Shown piece by piece: positions 26,920-34,990 of a stretch of 64,000 bases of DNA. This DNA is from Candidatus Ideonella esbjergensis (GTDB lineage: Bacteria > Pseudomonadota > Gammaproteobacteria > Burkholderiales > Burkholderiaceae_C), in NCBI GenBank assembly GCA_016710065.1, contig JADJLP010000013.1, positions 248,001 through 312,000 on the forward strand, written 5' to 3'. The notes under the pieces were generated by a model that saw only the letters and a program-made list of their open reading frames with translations, was not told the DNA's origin and did not search any database. Every line of letters starts with the position of its first letter. Position 1 is the stretch's first letter. A program made the position numbers and the translations under genes.

Positions 26920-27001
26920 GGCCACACCCAACGTCAAGAGTCAGGCGAGCTGATCGCAGATCTCAACGACAGCAACGCGCCCGTCAACAGCCACCCACTG
27001 G

Positions 27002-28372
27002 TCAGAACGTCGGCTCGGCCATGTCCAGGCGCAAGCTACCCTGTCCCAGCGGGCTGGCGACCGGCTTGAGCGCTTCGGCGGGCACGGCCAGCTGGGTTTG
27101 CGCGGCGCCGCTGACGATGCGCGGGGTGATGACCACCACGGTCTCGGTGGTGGCAAAGGTGTCCTCCTGGCTGGAGAACAAGCGCCCCAGCATGGGCACG
27201 TCACCCAGGACCGGCACGCCCGAGCGCCGCACGCCACTGGTGCGCTTGATGAGGCCACCGATGAAAATGCTCTGCCCGTCCTCACACAGCAAGCGCGTGG
27301 TGACCTCGGTGCTCTTCTTCGAAGGGATGCCGCCGTTCATCGTGGCCGAGCTCACCTCGGGGTGGATCTGCATCATGATGCGGCCGCGCTGGTCCACCGA
27401 AGGCGTCACCTGCAGGATCACGCCGGTGTCCAGGAACTGGATGGTCTCGCTGGTCACCTGGTTGATGGTGGTGGTGACCTTGTAGCCCACGCGGTCGCCG
27501 ATCACCGCCGAGGCCTGCTGGTTTTCCAGCGCCAGCAAGCGCGGTGTCGAGAGTGTCTGCACCCGACCCTTGCTCGACAAGGCCGAGAGGTAGAGGTCGA
27601 GGTTGCGGTTGACGATGTTGAAGAACAGGCCCGCGCTGGCGGGCGAGGCCAGGCCCTGGGTGCCGCCGCTGCTCTTGTTGCCGGCGCCGAACACCTGGCT
27701 CCAGTCGACGCCAAAGGTCTCGCTCTGGTCCAGCGTGATCTCCAGGATGCGGGCCTCGATCAGGATCTGCCGCGGCTCCTGGTCGATCTCGTCCAGCAAC
27801 TGCGCCACGCGGGCCTGGAACTCCGGCGTGTCTTCCACCAGCAGCAGGTTGCGCTCCACCAGCGGCGTCACCTTGCCGTAGCGCGAGAGATGCTTGCCGA
27901 GGATGTCGGCTACCTGCTTGGGGTTGGAGTACTGCACCTTGTACGAGCGCACCACGGTGGCGCCGTTGGCTGATTCCTGGCCCACCTCCTTGCGGTCCAC
28001 GATCAGGTAGCTGCCGTGGTGCTGCTCGACGGCAAAGCCGGCCGCCTCGGCCACCGAGCGCACGGCCTGGTCCACCGTGACGTTGTAGAGGTTGATCGAC
28101 ACCTGGCCGTCCACGCCCTTGCCGAGCAGGATGTTGGCCTTCTCCTGGCGCGACAGCAGGTCGAACACGTCGCGCAGCGCCACGTCGTGAAAGCGCAGCG
28201 TCACCAGGCCGGTTCGGGGGTCCTTGCTGGTCTGGGCGGCGCTGGCCTGCGCCGCAGCGGCCGCACCGGTTTGCGCCTGCAGTGGCTGCGCGCCCAGCAG
28301 CAGCGCGCACACCAGGGCCTGGGCCCAGGGGCTGCGCCGCGTGCTCTGGCGTGGGAAAAGGGTGCTCATCAT
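27002..28372 (-). CDS. type IV pilus secretin (PilQ/MshL-like)
   Basis: A 456-residue outer-membrane secretin. A signal peptide (ends QPLQAQTG) is followed by an STN-type domain (LRFHDVALRDVFDLLSRQEKANILLG, about residues 50-120), a secretin N1-like domain (YKVQYSNPKQVADIL) and the secretin core with VPVLGDVPMLGRLFS and TTETVVVITPRIV. It is shorter than PilQ, lacks AMIN domains and looks more like MshL. ATGATG at 28367-28372 overlaps the stop of the preceding PilP-like gene. It is the last gene of the pilus locus. Confidence 0.88.
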   Translation of the reverse strand: MMSTLFPRQSTRRSPWAQALVCALLLGAQPLQAQTGAAAAAQASAAQTSKDPRTGLVTLRFHDVALRDVFDLLSRQEKANILLGKGVDGQVSINLYNVTVDQAVRSVAEAAGFAVEQHHGSYLIVDRKEVGQESANGATVVRSYKVQYSNPKQVADILGKHLSRYGKVTPLVERNLLLVEDTPEFQARVAQLLDEIDQEPRQILIEARILEITLDQSETFGVDWSQVFGAGNKSSGGTQGLASPASAGLFFNIVNRNLDLYLSALSSKGRVQTLSTPRLLALENQQASAVIGDRVGYKVTTTINQVTSETIQFLDTGVILQVTPSVDQRGRIMMQIHPEVSSATMNGGIPSKKSTEVTTRLLCEDGQSIFIGGLIKRTSGVRRSGVPVLGDVPMLGRLFSSQEDTFATTETVVVITPRIVSGAAQTQLAVPAEALKPVASPLGQGSLRLDMAEPTF

Positions 28373-28734
28373 CGTGCCGCCTTGCTTGCGCCCACGCTCA
28401 GTTCGACGCGCCGGCCTTTCTTGCGCAAGATTGCCTTGTCCGGCAAGACCTGGATCAGCCGATATCCATCGAGTTCGTCGCCCAATTCCAGCACCTGGCC
28501 GTCCACCAGGGCCGACGATTTGGGCCCGGCCACCACCACGGCACGCAGCTGGGGCCGCCAGGCGGCGTCGGTGTCGGCGCCGGCCGCCAAAGCTGGCGCG
28601 GCGGCGGCGCTGCCGGGCCGCAAGAACGGGTCGTGCCGCAACACCAGCGCCTCGGGCTCGGCGGCCACCCAGGCGGGCAGCAACAGGCACAGGCACAGGG
28701 CCCGCGGCAGGCGCTGGCGGAGGGGTGGTTTCAT
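28369..28734 (-). CDS. PilP/MshK-like pilus assembly protein
   Basis: A 121-residue exported protein. Its signal peptide ends PAWVAAEPEAL, the mature part has the DPFLRPG motif usual in PilP- and MshK-type proteins, and a small beta domain follows (LRAVVVAGPKSSALVDGQVLELGDELDGYRLIQV). Such proteins link the inner-membrane alignment complex to the secretin. It overlaps both neighbours by a few bases, between the PilO-like gene and the secretin. Confidence 0.7.
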   Translation of the reverse strand: MKPPLRQRLPRALCLCLLLPAWVAAEPEALVLRHDPFLRPGSAAAAPALAAGADTDAAWRPQLRAVVVAGPKSSALVDGQVLELGDELDGYRLIQVLPDKAILRKKGRRVELSVGASKAAR

Positions 28735-29315
28735 GGTGCGGGTCCTGAGGCCGCCGTGGCGGCGATGGGGCGGAAGTCGGACACGCGCAGCGTCAGCTCC
28801 ACCTGCGCGTTGCCGTCCAGGGCCCGCAAGCTCAGCTCGCCCAGCGTGAGCGGCGCCAGCTCGGTGCTGGCGGCGGCCAGCCAGGCGGCCAGGGCCGGGT
28901 AGGCGCCACGCGCGCTCACTTCGTGGTCGGTCTGCAGCACGCCCGCTTGCGGCACGCGGCCGGCGGGCCGCACGGTGCCCAGCAGCACAGCGTGGCGCGT
29001 GGCCAGGCGGTCCAGGCTGGCCATCAGCGGCATCAGGCTGGCGTCGGGTTCGGCCAGGCCGGTGGCGGGCGCGCCCAGCTCGGCCTGCAGACGGCGCAGC
29101 GCCTCGCGCTGGCCGGCCAGGTCGGCCGCGCGCAGCGGCTGGGCGCCACTGTCCAGCGTGGCCCGCTCGGCGCGCAGCGCACGCCACTGCTGCACCGGCG
29201 CACGCAGCACCAGCAGCCAGCACTCCAGCAGCACCAGCAGCACCGCGAACGGCAGCGCGATGCGCAGCGCCCGCTTGTCCAGCGCCGCCAGCCGGTTCAT
29301 GGGTGTGGGCTTCAT
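28731..29315 (-). CDS. PilO/MshJ-like inner-membrane pilus assembly protein
   Basis: A 194-residue bitopic membrane protein. It has a short cytoplasmic N-terminus, one hydrophobic helix (about residues 17-36), a coiled-coil-prone stretch (ALRRLQAEL region) and a periplasmic ferredoxin-like domain. The size, the topology and the place after a PilN-like gene define it as the PilO equivalent of the alignment complex, although primary similarity is weak. Overlaps of 4 bases with both neighbours indicate coupling. Confidence 0.7.
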   Translation of the reverse strand: MKPTPMNRLAALDKRALRIALPFAVLLVLLECWLLVLRAPVQQWRALRAERATLDSGAQPLRAADLAGQREALRRLQAELGAPATGLAEPDASLMPLMASLDRLATRHAVLLGTVRPAGRVPQAGVLQTDHEVSARGAYPALAAWLAAASTELAPLTLGELSLRALDGNAQVELTLRVSDFRPIAATAASGPAP

Positions 29316-29881
29316 GGTTGCCCCTCGTGCGCCAGCGTGGCGCGCAGCTCAAAGTCAACCACGTCCACACCGGCCGCCTGGCGCAACCCGGACTGGGTCA
29401 GCCGCACCTCGGTCAGGCCGGGTTGCAGGCCCAGCGCCTGCACGAACTGGCTCAGCGCCGCATGGTCGGCGGCGTGGCCCTTGAGCGCCAGCTGGTGGCT
29501 GGGCGGCGCGGCCTGCACCTGCAGCTGCTCCAGCCACAGCCGGGGCGCAGGGGTCTGGTCCAAGGCCTGGTCCACGGCCCTCAACGCGGTCTGCCAGGGC
29601 GGGTTGCGGCGCAGCGCGCGCAAACCCTGCACCTGGTCTCGCAACCGGGTCTCTTGCTGGCTCAGGGCCAGCAGTTCGTCTCGCAGGGCCTGGGCTTCGC
29701 GGTCCTGGGTGCGCAGTGCGGCCACCTGCGGGGCCTCGCGGGCGATGGCGCCGTGCAACCAGGTGCGCGCGCCCGCCGTGGCCAGCAGCGCCACGGCGAT
29801 GGCGGCCCCGCTCCAGGCCCACCAGCGGCGGCCCTGGCGCAGCGCGCGGTAGTCGGCAGGGATCAGGTCGATGTCATGCAT
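29312..29881 (-). CDS. PilN-like pilus assembly protein
   Basis: A 189-residue bitopic protein that begins MHDIDLIPADYRALRQGRR. This resembles the conserved PilN N-terminus, which inserts into PilM, and is followed by one membrane helix (about residues 22-40), a coiled coil and a periplasmic domain. The ATG at 29881 overlaps the end of the PilM-like gene by 8 bases. It is part of the inner-membrane alignment complex between ATPase and secretin. Confidence 0.78.
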   Translation of the reverse strand: MHDIDLIPADYRALRQGRRWWAWSGAAIAVALLATAGARTWLHGAIAREAPQVAALRTQDREAQALRDELLALSQQETRLRDQVQGLRALRRNPPWQTALRAVDQALDQTPAPRLWLEQLQVQAAPPSHQLALKGHAADHAALSQFVQALGLQPGLTEVRLTQSGLRQAAGVDVVDFELRATLAHEGQP

Positions 29882-31007
29882 GGCGTGGTGCCTCGCGCAG
29901 GGCCAGCCCGGCCGCCACGGCCATGCCCGCCAGCACCGCCAGCGGGGCCCGGGCGGCAGCGCCCAGCGCACCGGGGAAGGGCCGCAATGGGTCCAGCACC
30001 TGCACCGGCACCTTGAGCTGCTGCTGCAGCAGCCTGTCCACACCCTCGTACTGGGCCACGCTGCCCAGCAGATAGATCTGGTCGATGCCGCGGCCACGGC
30101 TGCGCGAGGCGGTGTAGACCAGGGTCTTGTTGATTTCGGCCAGCAGCAGGGCCATCTCGGGCCGCAGCACCTCGGCCAGGGTCTGCGCCATCTCGCCGTC
30201 GGCACGGGCGGGCGGCGCCTCGGCGCCGCCGCCCAGGCCCTTGGTGGCCAGCAGGCGCCTGGCCATGTCGGGGCCGAGTTCGAGCACGCTGGCCACGCGC
30301 TGCACCAGCGCGGCCTCGGCAAAGTCGATCTCGCGGTCCAGCACCAGGCGGCGGCCCCACACCACGCTCACGTGGCTGCTCTGGCGACCGAAGTTGACGA
30401 CCAGCACATGGGGATGGGGCTCGCGCACGTCGGCCACGTTCACCAGGGCCACCAGGCGCGCCAGGGCGCTGGGCCCCACCTCCAGTGCCACCGGGTCCAG
30501 CCCGGCCGCTTCCAGGAGCTGCAGATGGGCCATCACCGCCGCGCGCGGTGCCACGGCGACCAGCGCGTCGCAGTGGTCGGTGGCATCGTCGTCGTTGCGT
30601 ATGGGCAGGTAGTCCACCACCGAGCTGGCCAGCTCGCCCTGCAGGCGCTCGCGCAAGGCCTGGGTGATGGCCGCATCGGCGCTCTGCCCCGGGGCCAGCG
30701 CACAGTGCACCGGGAACAGCCGCATCTCGTTCGCCGGCAGGCAGGTGACGACGCGCCGGCCAGCAAAACGGTGCTCGGCCAGCGCGCTGCGCAGCCAGCC
30801 GCGCCAACGCCGCGGCCGGCCCAGCCACTCGCCACGCGGCGAGGGGTAGGCCAGCGACGCCGCCGCGCGCAGGTGCAGCGCGCTGCCCACCGCCTCGAAC
30901 TGCACCAGGTGCAGCCGCTCCTCGCCCAGGTACAGGCCCATGGCCAGGGGCTGGCCCGCGCGACGCAGGCGCGCCAGGGCCGATGTGGGCAGGGTCAGCC
31001 AGCTCAT
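29874..31007 (-). CDS. PilM/MshI-like actin-fold pilus assembly protein
   Basis: A 377-residue cytoplasmic protein with the actin/FtsA-like nucleotide fold of PilM and MshI. Recognisable parts are GLYLGEERLHLVQFEA (first strand pair), VLVVNFGRQSSHVSVVWGRRL (phosphate-2-like loop) and IDQIYLLGSVAQYEGVDRLLQ (adenosine-like loop). The C-terminus is hydrophobic (APLAVLAGMAVAAGLAL). The ATG at 31007 is chosen over an upstream frame because MSWLTLPTSALARLRR matches the family start. The 170-base gap before it suggests a second promoter here. Confidence 0.78.
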   Translation of the reverse strand: MSWLTLPTSALARLRRAGQPLAMGLYLGEERLHLVQFEAVGSALHLRAAASLAYPSPRGEWLGRPRRWRGWLRSALAEHRFAGRRVVTCLPANEMRLFPVHCALAPGQSADAAITQALRERLQGELASSVVDYLPIRNDDDATDHCDALVAVAPRAAVMAHLQLLEAAGLDPVALEVGPSALARLVALVNVADVREPHPHVLVVNFGRQSSHVSVVWGRRLVLDREIDFAEAALVQRVASVLELGPDMARRLLATKGLGGGAEAPPARADGEMAQTLAEVLRPEMALLLAEINKTLVYTASRSRGRGIDQIYLLGSVAQYEGVDRLLQQQLKVPVQVLDPLRPFPGALGAAARAPLAVLAGMAVAAGLALREAPRHA

Positions 31008-31129
31008 GGGCAGGGGGTTTGCAAGGGCGATGGCGGTGGTGGTTGCGCAGGCCGGCGCTGGGTGTGCGCCGGCCACTCGCCAGATCTATCGGCCCGCCGC
31101 CGCAGAACTTGACGCCGCGCCCGGGTGAG

Positions 31130-31153
31130 GGCCGCCCCGCAAGGGGGCAGGCC
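31130..31153. terminator. G+C-rich hairpin after the DNRLRE gene
   Basis: GGCCGCCCC and GGGGGCAGGCC can pair around a GCAA loop in the interval between the DNRLRE gene and the PilM-like gene. There is no T tract on either strand, so it may attenuate rather than terminate. Confidence 0.25.
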
Positions 31154-31177
31154 CGCGCCGGCGGGAGCGACCGGCCA

Positions 31178-32686
31178 TCAGTGGTAGCTCACCACCAGCT
31201 GCGGCGGGTTGATGAGGTTGTTGCGGCTGGAAAACACCAGCTGGTTGGCGGACAGATTCTTCACCACCAGCACCAGGCCGTTGTTGACGGTGCCACCGCT
31301 CACCCAGCTGCCGGCCAGCGCGGTGATGTCGATCTCCACCCAGGTGCCGGGCACGCTGCCCAGCGGCAGCACGGTGCTGCCGGCAGCGGCGTTGGTGTAG
31401 TCGCCGCCCTGGGTCGTCCAGGCGGTGCCGGTGACGCGGCTCACCCAGGTGGCCTGCAGCTCGTTCCAGGCCTTGGTGGCCGAGTGCGCCTCCAGCGTCA
31501 TGGCGGCGCTGGTGCTGGCACCGCTGGGCAGCGCGTTGAGGTAGAGCCGCAGCGTGGCTGTGGTGACAGTTTTGCTGCTGGCGATGGACGAGAGGTCAAA
31601 CCTGATCAGCACGTGCTCGTCGTCGCCGTCTCTCGACAGCCACATGTCGGGGTCGGCGCCGAAGTTCATATTCCGCAGCATCGGGTTGGCGTCCACGTCG
31701 GTGTCGGCCGTGGGTGCCAGCGCCAGCACCGTGTCGGCGCCGCAGGGCGGCAGGTAGCTCAGCACCAGCTTGGGCCTGTAGGCGACGGTGGCGTGGTCGC
31801 TGCTGGCCAGCGTGAGGCTGGACAGGCCGGCCGGCGCGCGCACCTGCAGGCCCTGGTTGGGCAGGCTGCCCTTGCTCCATTTGTCGGCCAGCTCGGTCAC
31901 GTCCCAGTTCAGCCAGGTGCCGCTGCCGGCAAAGGCGGTGCTGGCCACGGCGGCGGGGTGCAGGTCGCCGCCGGCGGTGGTCCAGGCGGTGCTGCCGTCG
32001 GCGGTGGCCCAGTTGGCGCCCGTCTCGGTCCAGTCGCGCATCACCCGCTGCAGGGCCACGTTGCCACTGCCGCTGCCGTTGGTGGCATACGCCGACAGCG
32101 TGGCCGAAACGATGTGCGCGCCGGCCGGCAGGCTGGCCAGGTCGAACTTCAGCAGCGGCCACGACTGGCCGGCCACGGCGTTGAGGGTGGTCTGGTTGCC
32201 GTAGTTGGTGCCGTTGTTCACGCCCAGGTAGGTGTCGACGCCGGTGGCGCCGGGCTGCAGCGTGAGCGCTGCCGACGTGGCCTGGTGCATGGGCACGTTG
32301 GCGCGGCTGATGGTGACGGTGGTGCTGCCATAGGTGCCCGTGGACGTGATCGTGCCGGGTGAGCCTCTGGGGATCAGGCTGCCCGGGGTATAGACCCAGG
32401 CGCTGTAGCTGGCGCCGTCCAGTGCTGAGTCCTTCACGGGCGTGAGGATGGTGGGGTAGATGCCAGCGCAACCGGTGTTGTGCATCTGCACGACGGCGCG
32501 CTGCAGCCCGGCCTCGGCCGCCAGCCTGGCCTTGTCGCGGTCCAGCGTGTGGCTGGCCATGTCGGCGTTCAGGCCCAGCTCGCGGTTGGCCAGCCAGGCC
32601 GTGGCCCCCACCACGGCCAGCAGCAGCACCACGGGCAGCAGCACAAAGCCGGCCATGGCCCGGGGCCGTGCGGGCCATGGCCTCAC
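31178..32686 (-). CDS. pilin-like protein with two DNRLRE domains
   Basis: A 502-residue protein. The N-terminus carries one hydrophobic helix (MAGFVLLPVVLLLAVVGAT...) like PilX-type minor pilins, but without the usual Glu5. Two DNRLRE-type beta domains follow (about residues 115-310 and 320-500), with repeats of the form LKFDLASLPAGA / IRFDLSSIASSK, LSAYATN / LRLYLNA and KLVLSYLPP / QLVVSYH. DNRLRE domains occur in large surface proteins. Its place after three minor pilins suggests a tip-complex adhesin. It overlaps the upstream minor-pilin gene by 4 bases. Confidence 0.75.
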   Translation of the reverse strand: MRPWPARPRAMAGFVLLPVVLLLAVVGATAWLANRELGLNADMASHTLDRDKARLAAEAGLQRAVVQMHNTGCAGIYPTILTPVKDSALDGASYSAWVYTPGSLIPRGSPGTITSTGTYGSTTVTISRANVPMHQATSAALTLQPGATGVDTYLGVNNGTNYGNQTTLNAVAGQSWPLLKFDLASLPAGAHIVSATLSAYATNGSGSGNVALQRVMRDWTETGANWATADGSTAWTTAGGDLHPAAVASTAFAGSGTWLNWDVTELADKWSKGSLPNQGLQVRAPAGLSSLTLASSDHATVAYRPKLVLSYLPPCGADTVLALAPTADTDVDANPMLRNMNFGADPDMWLSRDGDDEHVLIRFDLSSIASSKTVTTATLRLYLNALPSGASTSAAMTLEAHSATKAWNELQATWVSRVTGTAWTTQGGDYTNAAAGSTVLPLGSVPGTWVEIDITALAGSWVSGGTVNNGLVLVVKNLSANQLVFSSRNNLINPPQLVVSYH

Positions 32687-33195
32687 AGCGTGCCCCCGCC
32701 CAGGCGCATGCGCTCGCCCAGCGTGATGGCACCCCCACCGCCCGGCCCGGTGAGGGTGAGGCTCACATCGGCCACCTCACCGTCACTGGCGCCTGCCGTG
32801 GCCGGCACCGCCACGCTGAAGGCGCTGACGCGCTCGGCAATCACGGTGCTGCCGCTGCAGCTGGTGTCGCTGGGGGTCGTCTCGACCAGGCTGCCCGTGG
32901 CATTGACGCAGAACATCACCGTGCCAAACCAGTTGCCGCTGCTCTTGGCCGGCGGCGGCAGCACGGCGGCCGGCGCCGTGGCGGCGGCGGCCGCAGCCAC
33001 GCGCTGCAGGGCGAACCGGCCCTGGTACAGCGCCTCGCTGGTGTCGCGCAGGGGCGCACTGGCCTGGCCACCCAGGCGCGCCACCGGCGCCAGCGCGGCC
33101 AGCAGCAGCGCGCCCACCGCAGCGGCGATCAGCACCTCCACCAGGGTCATGCCGCGCTGGGCGCGGGCCGGGCGTGGGGGCGGGCTCAGAACCAT
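32683..33195 (-). CDS. type IV minor pilin (PilW-like)
   Basis: A 170-residue prepilin. A short leader (PARAQRG) precedes the class-III-type cleavage motif G/MTLVEVLIAAAVGALLLAAL with Glu5, followed by an alpha-helical spine and a globular domain with an internal Cys pair (VMFCVNATG and DTSCSGS). Position three of the minor-pilin series suggests a PilW-type priming subunit. The ATG at 33195 overlaps the previous stop; extension upstream would run into the neighbouring gene. Confidence 0.78.
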   Translation of the reverse strand: MVLSPPPRPARAQRGMTLVEVLIAAAVGALLLAALAPVARLGGQASAPLRDTSEALYQGRFALQRVAAAAAATAPAAVLPPPAKSSGNWFGTVMFCVNATGSLVETTPSDTSCSGSTVIAERVSAFSVAVPATAGASDGEVADVSLTLTGPGGGGAITLGERMRLGGGTL

Positions 33196-33590
33196 TTGGA
33201 CCTCAGCACTTCCAGCCCCAGGCCACCGCCCTCCCAGGCCACGCGCACGCGCACCAGGCCCACATCGCCGGCGGTGAGCGCGCTGCCGTCCCAGCGGTAG
33301 ACGATGACGATGCGGCGCGGCGTGCCCACCGGGTCGGACAGGGCTGCGCTGACGGCGCTGGGGGTGTTGGCGCCGGCCACATAGGTTTCGGCGTTCAGCA
33401 CCGCAAAGGGCAGTGACAGCACCTCTTCCGTCTTGGTGCGCAAGCGGGCATCGCGCGTGGCGGCGTCGGCCAGGGCCTGGCTGTTCAGCGTGGCGTTGGC
33501 CAGCGTGTCCAGCATGGGCACCAGGGCCAGCAGCACCAGCACGGTGGCCACCAGGGCCTCGACGTAGGCAAACCCGAGCTGGCGGCGCAT
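33186..33590 (-). CDS. type IV minor pilin (PilV-like)
   Basis: A 134-residue prepilin-like protein beginning MRRQLGFAYVEALVATVLVLLALVP, i.e. a short positively charged leader, G/F cleavage and Glu5 in an N-terminal methylation-type helix. The globular part ends VRVAWEGGGLGLEVLRSKWF. Its ATG at 33590 overlaps the stop of the FimT-like gene by one base. It is probably an initiation-complex minor pilin. Confidence 0.75.
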   Translation of the reverse strand: MRRQLGFAYVEALVATVLVLLALVPMLDTLANATLNSQALADAATRDARLRTKTEEVLSLPFAVLNAETYVAGANTPSAVSAALSDPVGTPRRIVIVYRWDGSALTAGDVGLVRVRVAWEGGGLGLEVLRSKWF

Positions 33591-34144
33591 CACGGCCCCC
33601 AGACCCGGCCGGTGGCGGGGGCAATGGCCACGGCCAGCTGGCTGCCGCCGTAGGACAGCAGCACCTGGCTGCCCGCCTGCGGTGCACCCTGGCTGGCCGC
33701 CGCAGGCAACTGGCACACGTCGGTGGGCACGCCGCTGCTGGCGAACACCAGGCCGTTGTAGGCCGTGCCGGCGGCCATGAACTGTGGGGTGAGCGTGACG
33801 CCACCCGAGTAGGGGCCACCGGCAACGTCAACGTCGAACGCCCGTTTCGAGCGGGGGTCGATGATGGCCGTGCTGCTGGCGCCGCAGCTGCCCTTGTAGA
33901 GCTTGACGTGCCCGGCGGCGGAGCCCATGTCCACCAGCACATTGGTGTTCAGCCGCATGGCCTCGCTGCGCGCCAGGCGCAGGGCGTTGCGCACCTCGGC
34001 CGCCGCCACGTCCAGGCGCTGCAGGTCCAGCGTCCCCAGGCTGGGCAGGGCCACGGCCGCCATGACGGCCAGCAGGCTCACCACCACCAGCGTCTCGGCG
34101 AGGGTGTAGCCCCCCGCAACGCGACTGGCCAGGGCCTGGCCCAT
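33590..34144 (-). CDS. GspH/FimT-type minor pilin
   Basis: A 184-residue prepilin with the motif RVAGG/YTLAETLVVVSLLAVMAAVALP (cleavage after Gly, Glu5) and the helix AAAEVRNALRLARSEAMRLN typical of the GspH/FimT domain. Two cysteines (GSCGASS and TDVCQLP) may form a disulfide. An in-frame TTG at 34150 is an alternative start. It follows the main pilin gene by about 30 bases. Confidence 0.78.
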   Translation of the reverse strand: MGQALASRVAGGYTLAETLVVVSLLAVMAAVALPSLGTLDLQRLDVAAAEVRNALRLARSEAMRLNTNVLVDMGSAAGHVKLYKGSCGASSTAIIDPRSKRAFDVDVAGGPYSGGVTLTPQFMAAGTAYNGLVFASSGVPTDVCQLPAAASQGAPQAGSQVLLSYGGSQLAVAIAPATGRVWGP

Positions 34145-34175
34145 GATCAAGACGCTCCGCTGCTGCGCGCCGGGG

Positions 34176-34739
34176 TCAGTGTGTGGACAGGGCCCGGCTC
34201 TTGCTGTCGTTGGCGTTGCTGTTCATGAAGATCTGGCCGCTCTTGCTGTCGTACGACCAGCCGCCGGTGGCCGCTGCCGGCACTGCGGGTGTGCCGGTGG
34301 CGGTGAAGACGATCTCGGCTGCGACCGAACCCTTCTGCATGTACGGGTCCACCGGCACGGCCTTGCGCAGGTAGGGGCCGTACTTGTAGTTGGTGGCATC
34401 GCCCACCGTGCAGGTGTTGCCCAGCGCATCCGAGTACATGGTCATGTGGTCGATGAAGGCCTGCGCGCCGGCCACCGTGGCCGCTCCCTTGGTGGTGCAG
34501 GTGCCGCCCGCGTTGGTGGCCGTGGCACCGGGGTAGGTGCTGTGCTGGGCCTTGTACAGCTCGATGGCATTGCGCAGGCCGCCCAGGTTGGCGTCGAGCG
34601 CGGCCTCCTTGGTGTCATCGGTGGCGCTGCTGAACTGCGGGATCACGATGGCGGCCAGGATGGCCAGGATGATGACGACGATCAGCAGTTCCACCAGGGT
34701 GAAACCTCGCTGAACAAGGGTGCGCGGTGACATGGGCAT
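34176..34739 (-). CDS. type IV major pilin (MshA/PilA-like)
   Basis: A 187-residue prepilin: leader MPMSPRTLVQRG, then FTLVELLIVVIILAILAAIVIPQF with the invariant Glu5. A globular domain with a Cys pair (GGTCTTKG and GNTCTVGD) and a C-terminal YDSKSGQIFMNSNAND segment follow, recalling MSHA-type pilins. AGGAGAG lies 6 bases before the ATG at 34739, the strongest ribosome-binding site of the locus, and a 250-base gap upstream suggests an own promoter. Both fit a highly expressed main subunit. Confidence 0.85.
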   Translation of the reverse strand: MPMSPRTLVQRGFTLVELLIVVIILAILAAIVIPQFSSATDDTKEAALDANLGGLRNAIELYKAQHSTYPGATATNAGGTCTTKGAATVAGAQAFIDHMTMYSDALGNTCTVGDATNYKYGPYLRKAVPVDPYMQKGSVAAEIVFTATGTPAVPAAATGGWSYDSKSGQIFMNSNANDSKSRALSTH

Positions 34740-34990
34740 GTAACTCTCCTGTGGGGCTCTGGGCGTTCGAGGCGTGACTGAAGGGACTATCGGCAGCCTG
34801 GCCGGCAGACTTGAGGGCATCCGGCAGCCCGTTGCGTGAACCATTGCGGACGGCCATTCGGTGCATTGCAAAAATTTCGCGCCCTGTTTCGGGTGCCCCC
34901 GCGCCAGACGGCCAGCCGGTGCTGGCTCATGCTGTGGCGGCGCGCGTGAGCGCGCTTTGTTGACATGCCCGCCGCGTCTGTTTGCCTCGG

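Noticed and set aside
26327..26940. Short open frames in the inverted-repeat block after ccoG
   Set aside because: Their sequence follows from the repeats, they are Arg/Ala/Ser-rich without domains, and both strands are equally open.
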